Positions 1-7,716 of a DNA stretch of 28,403 nt are shown in pieces. Made by a program: the position numbers and the translations under genes. The stretch covers positions 1-28,403 of the forward strand of contig JBQMXM010000011.1 in NCBI GenBank assembly GCA_052174015.1. The letters are read 5' to 3'. Positions within the stretch are counted from its first letter, which is position 1. Each line of letters opens with the position of its first letter. The notes under the pieces were generated by a model. It searched no databases. It was given only the letters and a program-made list of their open reading frames with translations, and was not told the DNA's origin. This stretch comes from JABCPO02 sp052174015. Its GTDB lineage: Bacteria; Bacillota; Clostridia; TANB77; CAG-508.

Positions 1-235
1 TTTATATGCATATCTCTATTTAAATTTACATAAAACTGCACAAACAACTTATGTGTTTATCCAAAACTATACAGATATTATATAATGTGATATAATCAAG
101 CTATATTAAATTAAATAAAAATTATTTAAAATTAGCTTAAACATATATTATGTATGTATATATTATAGATATAACTATTAAATATAGATATACATATACA
201 TATAAAATATTAATATTGCTAATTGGGAGGTTATT

Positions 236-811
236 ATGAAACATTTTATTAAGAAAAATGATATTGTAAGTAAACAAACGGTTATAAATAAAATATTAAT
301 TTATCTTCTTACTCATATTTTAGCATGTTATGACCTGCAAGATATAAAGAACGATGAATTTTATGAATTATATCTAGAACGGTTTAATAATCTAAGTCCT
401 GTGAAGTGGTCAAATAAACTTTTAAAACAATACATAGCAGAAGAAATTTATAATATACTATTTGTAAAAATATTATATTATAATTGTTATAAAGATATGT
501 ATCAAATAATTAAATTACCAAAAAAATATATACAAGATTTTTTTGAAACTAGTTTATCATTAAAAAAATATAATAATGCAAATGTATTTACATCTAATTG
601 TTGGACATATGAAGAAGACCTTTTGGATGAATCTTTTTTACTTTATGATGAATCTAATGAAATAATTAATGAATTATGCTGTAAAAGTGAGTTTATTATG
701 TTAATAAAGGATATAGATAGGGTTTTAGAAGAAGAAAATTTTATAGAAAATAATAAGTATGAAATTATAACTTTTAGAAATATAATTAAACTTGAAGAAT
801 TAATAATGTAA
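236..811 (+). CDS. hypothetical protein, 191 aa, unrecognised
   Basis: I do not recognise this protein. It starts at an ATG five bases after a strong GGGAGG ribosome site, which supports a real gene. The product is rich in Ile, Lys, Tyr, Asn and Leu. It shows no signal peptide, and the only hydrophobic patches are short (near residues 19-30 and 71-81). Residues 125-165 are acidic, with runs of Glu and Asp, and four Cys are spread along the chain without a CxxC pair. It stands alone on the plus strand, facing the minus-strand rpsT gene. The A+T-rich DNA before it (1-235) holds TATAAT-like sequences near 81 and 91, but no convincing -35 box. The composition resembles a soluble, mostly helical protein; no function can be assigned. 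Confidence 0.6.
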   Translation: MKHFIKKNDIVSKQTVINKILIYLLTHILACYDLQDIKNDEFYELYLERFNNLSPVKWSNKLLKQYIAEEIYNILFVKILYYNCYKDMYQIIKLPKKYIQDFFETSLSLKKYNNANVFTSNCWTYEEDLLDESFLLYDESNEIINELCCKSEFIMLIKDIDRVLEEENFIENNKYEIITFRNIIKLEELIM

Positions 812-816
812 TTTTA

Positions 817-841
817 ATCTTATCTAATTTAAGATATTTTT
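817..841 (+). terminator. weak candidate terminator after the 236-811 gene
   Basis: A six-base inverted repeat (ATCTTA / TAAGAT, seven-base loop) starts six bases after the stop codon and is followed by ATTTTT. The stem is all A/T except one pair, so it is weak. Confidence 0.35.
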
Positions 842-974
842 AATTGTTAATTCAAGATATAAAATAACCAAATAAAATTAATTGTTAAAATATCAAAAAA
901 AACTAAAGACAATTAGAATAACAAAAGAAAACAAAAACAAAAAAACTAAAAACAGAAATAATTATAATTAAGAA

Positions 975-1005
975 AAGGCATATGTTTGATTTAAACATAT
1001 GCCTT
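975..1005 (-). terminator. intrinsic terminator of rpsT
   Basis: Perfect 13-bp inverted repeat (AAGGCATATGTTT with AAACATATGCCTT) and a five-base loop. On the minus strand the hairpin is followed by TTTTCTT. It lies 30 bases past the rpsT stop. Confidence 0.85.
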
Positions 1006-1034
1006 AATTAACTTGATCAAATTAATTATCTATT

Positions 1035-1298
1035 TTATTTTACATTATTTAACTTACTAGCTAAAGTTGATTTTTTTCTGGCTACTGTATTTGCTTTTAA
1101 TACACCTTTTGATTTTGCTCTATCTATTTTTGATATAGCATTTTTAAAATTTGATTCTATTACTGCTTTATCTTCTTTTACTAAAGATTCTTCAAATTTT
1201 CTAACAGCTGTTTTGTATGCTGATTTAATCATATTATTTCTTAAAGTTTTTGTTTTTGTAACTTTAACTCTTTTTTTAGCTGATACTATATTTGGCAT
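1035..1298 (-). CDS. rpsT: 30S ribosomal protein S20
   Basis: S20 binds 16S rRNA and is needed for small-subunit assembly. The product is 87 residues, the usual length. It opens with the family's N-terminal signature (MPNIVSAKKR, compare MANIKSAKKR) and continues with the typical Lys/Arg-rich helical pattern, including RNNMIKSAYKTAVRKF and RAKSKGVLKANTVARKKS. The frame is open five codons further upstream (ATG at 1313). I chose the ATG at 1298 because AAAGGAG sits five bases before it and S20 begins with M-x-N-I. It is transcribed alone: a strong promoter at 1338-1365 precedes it and a perfect terminator follows. Confidence 0.97.
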   Translation of the reverse strand: MPNIVSAKKRVKVTKTKTLRNNMIKSAYKTAVRKFEESLVKEDKAVIESNFKNAISKIDRAKSKGVLKANTVARKKSTLASKLNNVK

Positions 1299-1337
1299 GT
1301 ATTCTCCTTTCATTTTCTTTATCTAATTTACTCATTT

Positions 1338-1365
1338 ATTATATCATATTTATCATTTTTGTCAA
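1338..1365 (-). promoter_or_regulatory. sigma-A-type promoter of rpsT
   Basis: On the minus strand, TTGACA (1360-1365), a 16-bp spacer and TATAAT (1338-1343). Both hexamers are perfect. It lies in the 54-bp gap after the HD gene's stop, so rpsT is expressed independently of the upstream operon. Confidence 0.9.
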
Positions 1366-1367
1366 AT

Positions 1368-2408
1368 TTAAAAACATATATCTTCAATATATATATATTT
1401 ATTCATATTATATGATAAATTATATTCTATCATCTCTTTTACTTCTTTATCTATATCACTAATTCTAATATGTTTATTATTTTGTATTACTAATGGATTA
1501 ATATATCTAATTTTAACTAGAATATTTACAAAGTAACAGTTTTTTGGTTTAACAATATCTGTTTGGATAGTTGTTGCATTTTTCCACAAATTAAACTGTT
1601 TTGAATATTTTGATTTTTTAATAATATCTATTAATTCTATTTCTTTTAATTTATATAAGTCATTTATATCAATTATTTGATCTGCTATCAATCCCTTTAT
1701 AATGTCTGCTATTAATTGCATTGAATATCTTGTTTTATCTTCTCTATATTTTATTGAAAGATTTGTTGTAATTTTAACAAATTCTTTTGCAATTTCTATA
1801 TTTTTAAATCCAAGTTCTATTATATTTTCTTCATTCTTTAATATAGTTATATCATTATATATTTTTTGTATAGTTTGTATATTAATATTATCATATACCA
1901 TTATTGCATTTGATAATGAATATTCTAATCTATCTGCCGATAATTTTGGAGTATCATTGTCTGCAATTGGATATATATGATAATCTGATACTTCACACAA
2001 TTCTATATTATCTTCATTTAAATATTGCATAATTTCTTTAGAATTTAAAATTATTTCTTTAGTTTTAAGCTCTGTACTTTCTTGATTTATATAATCGCAT
2101 TTAAGAAAATCTATACAATGTTTAAATGCTGGTGTTGCAATATCATGAAAAAGTCCTGCAAGTGTTTGTTTTTTATCATGTGTAAAGTGCCAAATTATTA
2201 ATGCTACACCTATGGAATGGTCTAAACTAGAATAAAAGTATTTTATTGGGTAAAGTTTAGAATAAATTGTTCCACAACTAACACTTATATATTGTTGAAA
2301 TAACATTTCTTTTGTATTTATATATTTATGTAACCATTCTGGAAATTCTGATTCTAATATTTTAAAATATTCTTTTTTTCTTTTATCTATACAATCAAAA
2401 TATCTCAT
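1368..2408 (-). CDS. HD-domain metal-dependent phosphohydrolase
   Basis: A 346-residue soluble protein with an HD-superfamily signature: His64 in LDHSIGVA, the His-Asp pair at 88-89 in GLFHDIATPAF, then His97/Asp100 and a late Asp159 in SADRLEYSL. This layout is seen in dGTPase-like and related HD hydrolases that cleave phosphate esters of nucleotides, but the true substrate cannot be read from the sequence. The start is an ATG five bases after GGAG. It is 13 bases downstream of the PIG-L gene and so probably co-transcribed with it, ahead of the independent rpsT promoter. The C-terminal half (residues 200-346) has no motif I recognise. The HD assignment is solid; the specific reaction is not. 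Confidence 0.8.
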   Translation of the reverse strand: MRYFDCIDKRKKEYFKILESEFPEWLHKYINTKEMLFQQYISVSCGTIYSKLYPIKYFYSSLDHSIGVALIIWHFTHDKKQTLAGLFHDIATPAFKHCIDFLKCDYINQESTELKTKEIILNSKEIMQYLNEDNIELCEVSDYHIYPIADNDTPKLSADRLEYSLSNAIMVYDNINIQTIQKIYNDITILKNEENIIELGFKNIEIAKEFVKITTNLSIKYREDKTRYSMQLIADIIKGLIADQIIDINDLYKLKEIELIDIIKKSKYSKQFNLWKNATTIQTDIVKPKNCYFVNILVKIRYINPLVIQNNKHIRISDIDKEVKEMIEYNLSYNMNKYIYIEDICF

Positions 2409-2421
2409 ATTTTCTCCATAT

Positions 2422-4278
2422 TTAATTATTTTTAGTATCGTTTGTATTATTATTATTTTTAATTTCTCTAATTTTAATATTTTTTCTAATTTTAGGATTT
2501 ATATATATAACTTTAATAACTTTTATTATATTTACTATAAACTTATATATATACTTATTTATAGTGTTATTAATCTTTCTTAAATTTCTACATTTATTTA
2601 TGTTAATAATATCTTTAAAATCCCCATATTCTACTATAATTCTACCTTTTGTATTATTATTCATCTCTATATAATATTCATTATCTTTTTCTACTATATT
2701 TCCATTAGTTAATTCTGATATTATGTTAATGTTAATGTTATTATTAGTAGTAGTAATCTTATTATTATTAAAATTAGATTCTAATTCATCATTATATAAT
2801 TTTTCTTTATTATATAACACTATTTTTTTAGTTTCTTTTTTAGATTCTGTATAATAATTATTCGTCCATGTATTTCCTATTCCTACTTTTAATTTGCAAA
2901 TATTTGAGATTTTTTCAAAATTACTTTTTTCATTATCTATACTAAAAATCTCTATTTCTGAAAATCCATTTTCTACTTTTTCATCTAATATTTTAATAAT
3001 TATTTCTTTAATCTTATTTTCTTTTAAATTACTATTTTTGAAATTATTTTTTTTATTTTCATCAAATGATATTACTGAAATGTTTGGATTTTCGCCTTTT
3101 AAATATTTAATATTATGATCTAAAAGAGAATATTTTTCTATTATTTCTTCTCCATTTTCATAGATATATTTAATTTGAATTTTATCAATTTTTTTAGCAT
3201 TTATTAATCCGTGATAGAAAATAATTTTAAAAATTTTTTCAGATTTTTTTAATGTAATTTTAATTTCTTTTTTATCATCTTTTAAGTCTGGAATCCAAAT
3301 TCCTCTATCAAATATCACCTCTTTATCTTTTTTATCTAATACATCATAAGTATCTAATAATATATTATCATTTAAATAGTTTGAATCTCCGCTGCTTGTT
3401 ATTATATCACTATTTAGTAATAGATTATCTGTTCTTCTTTGAAAAAAGACATTATTTGATGCAATTATTCCATCTGCTTTTTTAATAATTAATTCGCTTT
3501 TATGTTTTAATAATGCTTTTAATAATATGTTTTTAAATATATTTTTAGTATATGTATTTTTATCTATTTTTATAGCTATACTATCATTTATACTATAATA
3601 TCTATTGTGTTTAACTATACCATTATTGTCTACTTCAAACTGCATACTATAATTATTTAATGTAAAATACTTACTACTACCATTATATGCATTTTCATAT
3701 GCAAAACCTTTTAATACTAAAGGTGTATATCTATCACCATTTAACATAATATTTTCTTTTAATACTTGTCCTATCGCCTTTTCTAAAACAAGAGATGTCA
3801 TTAAATGATCTGGGTGAAAATCATTATCAATACCAATAATAATGTTTGGTAAATAGTTAAGTATTATTTCTTCTAAGTCTTTTTGAACATTTTGTATTAA
3901 ATATTCTCTTTCTTTTCCATGTTTATTAAATGACCAAGTATTAAATTTATTATTTGAATATGTAGCATCTTTTTTAGCATTTGAAATCCATACAGAACTA
4001 TTATTTAAATTATACATATGTGTTTTTTCTGTATATTTTTGATCTCCATATCCTAAAAATATTGCATTTTCTTTTTTAACTCCTAATACTTTTAATGCTC
4101 TAATAACTTCATTATATCTTATACTTACAGGTGATGCATAATCTCCATTTGTTATATATACAACATTAATTATATTATTTAATTTTTTATTACTTAATGT
4201 TTTTATTAATCCACCACAAAGATTTATTTCATCATCTTGATGTGGTACTACAATTAATATTTTGCTATTTTCTATCAT
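2422..4278 (-). CDS. long PIG-L family deacetylase with C-terminal beta-sandwich region
   Basis: PIG-L/LmbE-type zinc enzymes remove N-acetyl groups from GlcNAc-containing glycans or small molecules. The metal-binding motif PHQDDE is at residues 12-17, an Arg/Glu pair at 54-57, and the second zinc motif HPDH at 155-158. Around residues 279-305 comes a stretch (QRRTDNLLLNS then SSGDSNYLND) that I associate with long PIG-L proteins. Residues about 310-450 look like a discoidin-type beta-sandwich. The tail after 540 is Asn/Lys/Ile-rich with a hydrophobic patch near 575-595. No signal peptide is visible. At 618 residues it is more than twice the size of a bare PIG-L domain. The ATG follows AAGAGGT. 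It heads a two-gene unit with the HD gene, and the setting suggests trimming of the surface polysaccharide or its precursor. Confidence 0.85.
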   Translation of the reverse strand: MIENSKILIVVPHQDDEINLCGGLIKTLSNKKLNNIINVVYITNGDYASPVSIRYNEVIRALKVLGVKKENAIFLGYGDQKYTEKTHMYNLNNSSVWISNAKKDATYSNNKFNTWSFNKHGKEREYLIQNVQKDLEEIILNYLPNIIIGIDNDFHPDHLMTSLVLEKAIGQVLKENIMLNGDRYTPLVLKGFAYENAYNGSSKYFTLNNYSMQFEVDNNGIVKHNRYYSINDSIAIKIDKNTYTKNIFKNILLKALLKHKSELIIKKADGIIASNNVFFQRRTDNLLLNSDIITSSGDSNYLNDNILLDTYDVLDKKDKEVIFDRGIWIPDLKDDKKEIKITLKKSEKIFKIIFYHGLINAKKIDKIQIKYIYENGEEIIEKYSLLDHNIKYLKGENPNISVISFDENKKNNFKNSNLKENKIKEIIIKILDEKVENGFSEIEIFSIDNEKSNFEKISNICKLKVGIGNTWTNNYYTESKKETKKIVLYNKEKLYNDELESNFNNNKITTTNNNININIISELTNGNIVEKDNEYYIEMNNNTKGRIIVEYGDFKDIININKCRNLRKINNTINKYIYKFIVNIIKVIKVIYINPKIRKNIKIREIKNNNNTNDTKNN

Positions 4279-4353
4279 AAATACCTCTTAATATATTATA
4301 TATTAAATTATATCATAAATATATATTTTTTAAATATCCATATACAAAAAATA

Positions 4354-4378
4354 AAAACAAGGAATATTTCCTTGTTTT
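4354..4378 (-). terminator. terminator after the cytidylyltransferase gene
   Basis: Perfect 11-bp inverted repeat (AAAACAAGGAA / TTCCTTGTTTT) with a three-base loop. It is followed on the minus strand by a T-rich run and sits 18 bases past the stop at 4397. It separates the aminotransferase-cytidylyltransferase unit from the PIG-L/HD unit. Confidence 0.85.
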
Positions 4379-4396
4379 ATTATATATAACTATTTA

Positions 4397-5176
4397 TTAT
4401 TGTGTTGGATGTCTTTTAACAAAATTTATAATCCTATTATAGTCTTCAACATAATCAACTTCAGCCCAAAAACATCCTTTTAATGAAGTTAAATAAATAT
4501 CACTTTCTTCTTTTCTAATATAGTCATATAGTACATCTTCCCACCATTGTCCATATTCTTCAACTTTTACTTTATGAGTAAGTTTTTGTTTAAATTTTCT
4601 AATATGTTTTTTATCAATATATCCTATACCTACATATTCTCCTGTTGTTTCTTCATCTGATATTTCTTTTCCAAAATTTCTAAGTATCATATCATCTAAT
4701 GAATATGTAAATCTGTAATCAGCTCCTTCAATTCTTGATTCGTCTGTAAACATTATTGGACCTTTTTCAGGATAATCTGAATTTATTGTATCAATTATTT
4801 TATCCATTCCTTTTTCTTCTATAAATACATCTGCATTCATAAGAATAGTATTTGTATTAAGTTCATTTTTAGCAAAGTATAATGACCCTAATGAATTTGT
4901 AACTCTGAAGAATGGATTTACATAATATTTAATGTTATATCCTTTTTCTTCTATTGCTTTTTCTATAATTTCTTCTATTAATTCTGCTCTATATCCTAAA
5001 ACCATTACTATTTCTGGATTATTAAACTTTCTATTTAACATATCAAATGTATAATTAATTAATTTTTGTTCTTTTCCTATATTTACTGTACATTTAGGTT
5101 TCCCATCAATAAATCTACTTATTCTACTACCTACTCCTGCAGCAAGTAATATTATTTTTACTTCTTTTTTTTCCAC
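4397..5176 (-). CDS. LicC/PntC-type nucleotidyltransferase
   Basis: A 259-residue sugar-nucleotidyltransferase-fold enzyme. It has the signature LAAGVGSR at residues 11-18, the catalytic-type Lys in GKPK (25-28), NPFF..TN..SLY at 87-100 as in phosphocholine and 2-aminoethylphosphonate (AEP) cytidylyltransferases, the metal-binding NADVF at 114-118, TGEYVGIG near 178, the WWEDVL motif at 211-216, and a final Asp241. Members couple CTP to phosphocholine, phosphoethanolamine or AEP, giving the CMP-activated group for glycan decoration. The start is GTG, eight bases after AGAGG. The gene lies 41 bases behind an aminotransferase, the same partnership seen in PntC-AEP transaminase fusions. The exact acceptor substrate is an inference. 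Confidence 0.8.
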   Translation of the reverse strand: MEKKEVKIILLAAGVGSRISRFIDGKPKCTVNIGKEQKLINYTFDMLNRKFNNPEIVMVLGYRAELIEEIIEKAIEEKGYNIKYYVNPFFRVTNSLGSLYFAKNELNTNTILMNADVFIEEKGMDKIIDTINSDYPEKGPIMFTDESRIEGADYRFTYSLDDMILRNFGKEISDEETTGEYVGIGYIDKKHIRKFKQKLTHKVKVEEYGQWWEDVLYDYIRKEESDIYLTSLKGCFWAEVDYVEDYNRIINFVKRHPTQ

Positions 5177-5217
5177 TATCTTATACCTCTTAATTTTATA
5201 ATATTCTGTTATTTAAA

Positions 5218-6312
5218 CTATTTTTCATATGTATTTAAAAATTCTACTATTCCTGACATTAATCTTTCAATATCTTCTTCTGTAATATTTCCAATGTTTC
5301 CAATTCTAAAGACTGTATCTGCAATGTCTCCACCGTTTGGACAAATCCAAATATTATGTTTATCTTCTAAATATTTAAACATATCTTTTGCTGAATATCC
5401 TTCTAACATATAAAATGCTGTAACTGCATTTGATGTATTTTCTGATACTTCTTTAAATCCTAATTCTTTCATTCTATTTCTAATAATTGCAGAAATCTTT
5501 TTAGTTTGTGCAACTGTATCATTTTTTATACATTCTTTAAGTCTTGCATTTAATTGTAATATAATTTGTACTGCTGGTGTAAATGGTGTTTGTCCTCTCC
5601 ATGAGTTATCAAGAGCCATTTTTACACTTGTATAATATACAGGAATATCAGTCTTTTTATTTATTGCTTTTTCTGATAAAACTAACATTGAAATTCCTGG
5701 TGGTAATGCTAATGCTTTTTGACTAGATATAATTAATACATCTATTGGTGTTTTTGATAAATCTATTTCATCTGCTAAGAATGCACTAATTGCATCTACT
5801 ACAAATAATAAGTTGTTCTTTTTAGCAAATTCTGATAACATTTTTAAATCATATAATGTTCCTGTTGATGTTTCATCTAAATTCACATATAGATGAGTAA
5901 ATCTTGTACCTGCATCAATTTTGGCTTGGTATTCGTCTAACATTTCTTTAGTTACTACTTTTCCAAATCCTACATTTATCTCAGAATGTTTGATTCCAAA
6001 ACAATCTGCTAATTCTGCAAATCTTTTTCCAAATCCTCCACCATTTACTATTAATAAATGATCATCTTTTTCGCAAAAATTAGTAATACTTGCTTCCATA
6101 GCTAAAGTTCCTGAACCTGTTAAAACTACAACTTTAGTTGTATCTTCTGCGTTTAATAATTGCTTTATAATCTTTTCATTTTCAAGCATTACATTAGAAA
6201 ATGATTGATTTCTAAAATATGGTACATCTTGTGCGCCTATATCAAGAACTTCTTGATATGTCATTACTGGTCCTACAGTAAAGTTTAATTGTTTGTTATT
6301 TTGATTATCCAA
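5218..6312 (-). CDS. class V PLP aminotransferase (AGXT/PhnW-like), copy 1
   Basis: A 364-residue fold-type I aminotransferase. It shows the N-terminal FTVGPVM substrate/phosphate loop, GSGT at 66-69 (phosphate cup), Asp173 in VVDAISAF (PLP pyridine contact), and the Schiff-base Lys199 in SSQKALALPPG. Related enzymes transfer amino groups between alanine or AEP and glyoxylate or pyruvate. Because a LicC/PntC-type gene follows, a role in making an aminated headgroup such as AEP is plausible, but no phosphonate-forming genes are in the window. The start is TTG (6310-6312), seven bases after AAGGAGG. A good promoter lies at 6346-6374. It shares about two thirds of its residues with the divergent copy at 6553-7638 and has the A/T-biased codons of its neighbours. 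Confidence 0.85.
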   Translation of the reverse strand: MDNQNNKQLNFTVGPVMTYQEVLDIGAQDVPYFRNQSFSNVMLENEKIIKQLLNAEDTTKVVVLTGSGTLAMEASITNFCEKDDHLLIVNGGGFGKRFAELADCFGIKHSEINVGFGKVVTKEMLDEYQAKIDAGTRFTHLYVNLDETSTGTLYDLKMLSEFAKKNNLLFVVDAISAFLADEIDLSKTPIDVLIISSQKALALPPGISMLVLSEKAINKKTDIPVYYTSVKMALDNSWRGQTPFTPAVQIILQLNARLKECIKNDTVAQTKKISAIIRNRMKELGFKEVSENTSNAVTAFYMLEGYSAKDMFKYLEDKHNIWICPNGGDIADTVFRIGNIGNITEEDIERLMSGIVEFLNTYEK

Positions 6313-6345
6313 AATATCCTCCTTAGTAATTTATTATATATAATA

Positions 6346-6374
6346 ATTATATATTTTTGCATTTTTAAAGTCAA
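6346..6374 (-). promoter_or_regulatory. promoter of aminotransferase copy 1
   Basis: On the minus strand, TTGACT (6369-6374), a 17-bp spacer and TATAAT (6346-6351), about 34 bases before the TTG start. It should drive the aminotransferase-cytidylyltransferase pair. Confidence 0.8.
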
Positions 6375-6425
6375 TCATTTTCTTTATAGATATTAATAAT
6401 ATTTGTAAAAATTCTTTAAAATTAT

Positions 6426-6454
6426 TTGACATAATATGTTGGGAGTTTTATAAT
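6426..6454 (+). promoter_or_regulatory. consensus promoter of aminotransferase copy 2
   Basis: TTGACA (6426-6431), a 17-bp spacer and TATAAT (6449-6454): a perfect sigma-A consensus. Transcription should start near 6461, leaving a leader of about 90 bases that contains a palindrome and a nested hairpin. Confidence 0.88.
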
Positions 6455-6464
6455 TATTATATAA

Positions 6465-6485
6465 GTATATACAATGTGTATATAC
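6465..6485 (+). promoter_or_regulatory. 21-bp palindrome, candidate repressor operator
   Basis: Perfect nine-base arms GTATATACA / TGTATATAC with a three-base centre, starting 10 bases after the -10 box. The position across or just after the transcription start and the dyad form fit a dimeric repressor, perhaps GntR-like. No regulator gene is in the window. Confidence 0.55.
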
Positions 6486-6498
6486 AAATATATTGTTA

Positions 6499-6538
6499 AT
6501 TAGACAAATGCACGAGGGTGCAGGTATTATTGTCTAAT
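6499..6538 (+). promoter_or_regulatory. nested leader hairpin before aminotransferase copy 2
   Basis: The outer arms ATTAGACAA (6499-6507) and TTGTCTAAT (6530-6538) pair perfectly. Inside them TGCAC (6509-6513) pairs with GTGCA (6518-6522) around a GAGG loop. It ends two bases before the AAGGAG ribosome site (6541-6546). No T-run follows, so it is not a terminator. It could be a ligand- or protein-binding leader or an mRNA stabiliser. I match it to no known riboswitch. Confidence 0.5.
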
Positions 6539-6552
6539 AGAAGGAGAACGTT

Positions 6553-7638
6553 ATGAAAAATACTAAGAAACTAAATTTTACACTAGGACCAGTGATGGCT
6601 TGGCCGGAGATTTTAAAGATTGGTGCACAAGATGTACCATATTTTAGGAATCAAATGTTTTCTGATATTATGTTAGAGAACGAATCTATAATTAAACGGA
6701 TTTTAAAAACTCCTGATAATTATAAGGTAGTAGTTCTTACAGGTTCAGGAACTTTAGGAATGGACGCAAGTATCACTAACTTTTGCGAAAAAAACGATCA
6801 CCTATTAATTGTAGTAGGTGGAAAATTTGGTGGAAGATTCGCAGAAATTGCTGATTGTTTTGACATTCAGCATACAGATATCGAGTTAGAGTTTGGGAAA
6901 ACTCTAACTCAAGAGAGATTAGATGAATATCAAGCAAAGATTGATGCAGGTACAAGATTCACACATCTATATGTGAATCTTGATGAAACAGAATCGGGAA
7001 CTCTCTATGATATAAAGATGCTTTCAGAATTTGCTAAAAAGAATAATCTATTTTTTGTAGTAGACGCAATTAGTGCGTTTTTAGCTGATGAAATCAACTA
7101 TCAAAAGATAGACATAGACGTCATGATTACCTCTAGTCCAAAAGGACTAGCTTTACCTCCAGGTTTAGCTATTTTGGTATTGTCTGAAAAGGCTATAAAC
7201 AAAAAAACTGATATTCCTGTATTTTATGGGAATATTAGAGAAGAGCTTAATAACTCTTGGAGAGGTCAGACTGCCTATACACCGGCAGTCCAAACAATTA
7301 TTCAGCTTAATGCTATGTTACATATAGCTGAAAAGGAAAATTTAGTTAAAAGATGTTCCAACATTTCAAAACAAATCAGAGGTCGTATGGAAAGTTTAGG
7401 CTTCAAAGAAGTATCCAACAACCCATCAAATGCGGTTACAGCATTCTATATGGTTGAAGGATATTCAGCAAGAGATTTATTCCTATATCTGGAAGAAAAA
7501 GATATTTGGATTTGCCCAAATGGTGGAGACCTTGCAGATAAAGTCTTTAGAATCGGGAATATTGGATATATTGTTCAAGAAGACATTGATGTCTTGATAA
7601 ACAATATCCAACAATTCTTAATTGAGTTTAAAAAGTAA
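6553..7638 (+). CDS. class V PLP aminotransferase (AGXT/PhnW-like), copy 2
   Basis: A 361-residue paralog of the protein encoded at 5218-6312, about two thirds identical by eye, with long shared blocks such as IGAQDVPYFRNQ, DEYQAKIDAGTRFTHLYVNL and the region before the PLP lysine. Key residues are kept: GSGT at 64-67, Asp171 and Lys197. However, the lysine motif reads SSPKGLALPPG rather than SSQKALALPPG, so substrate preference may differ. The ATG follows AAGGAG by six bases. It is the only plus-strand gene in the polysaccharide block. Its codons (GAC, CGG, GGG and others) are visibly less A/T-biased than its neighbours, suggesting later arrival or selection for high expression. Its promoter, palindrome and leader hairpin point to dedicated regulation. 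It converges on nrnA with a shared terminator. Confidence 0.87.
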   Translation: MKNTKKLNFTLGPVMAWPEILKIGAQDVPYFRNQMFSDIMLENESIIKRILKTPDNYKVVVLTGSGTLGMDASITNFCEKNDHLLIVVGGKFGGRFAEIADCFDIQHTDIELEFGKTLTQERLDEYQAKIDAGTRFTHLYVNLDETESGTLYDIKMLSEFAKKNNLFFVVDAISAFLADEINYQKIDIDVMITSSPKGLALPPGLAILVLSEKAINKKTDIPVFYGNIREELNNSWRGQTAYTPAVQTIIQLNAMLHIAEKENLVKRCSNISKQIRGRMESLGFKEVSNNPSNAVTAFYMVEGYSARDLFLYLEEKDIWICPNGGDLADKVFRIGNIGYIVQEDIDVLINNIQQFLIEFKK

Positions 7639-7646
7639 TTTTCAAG

Positions 7647-7698
7647 AAAAAGAATTGTAATTTAAAACTATTTGTTTTATTATTACAATTCTTTTTTT
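7647..7698. terminator. bidirectional terminator between convergent genes
   Basis: Perfect 15-bp stem (5' arm 7647-7661, 3' arm 7682-7696) flanked by A- and T-runs on both sides, so it can stop transcription from both 6553-7638 (+) and the long minus-strand operon ending at 7717. Confidence 0.88.
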
Positions 7699-7716
7699 AT
7701 TTTAATTATATATTTT

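Noticed and set aside
48..66. TTATCCAAA near the left edge as a further DnaA box
   Set aside because: It departs from the consensus at position 8 and stands alone, so chance is the simpler explanation.
880..975. A-rich tract resembling a replication or transfer origin
   Set aside because: It is simple A-rich sequence between a weak terminator and the rpsT terminator, with no iterons or DnaA boxes.
6499..6538. Leader hairpin as an intrinsic terminator or a known riboswitch
   Set aside because: No T-run follows the stem, and the sequence lacks the conserved cores of guanidine, fluoride, preQ1, SAM, c-di-GMP and TPP riboswitches that I could compare.
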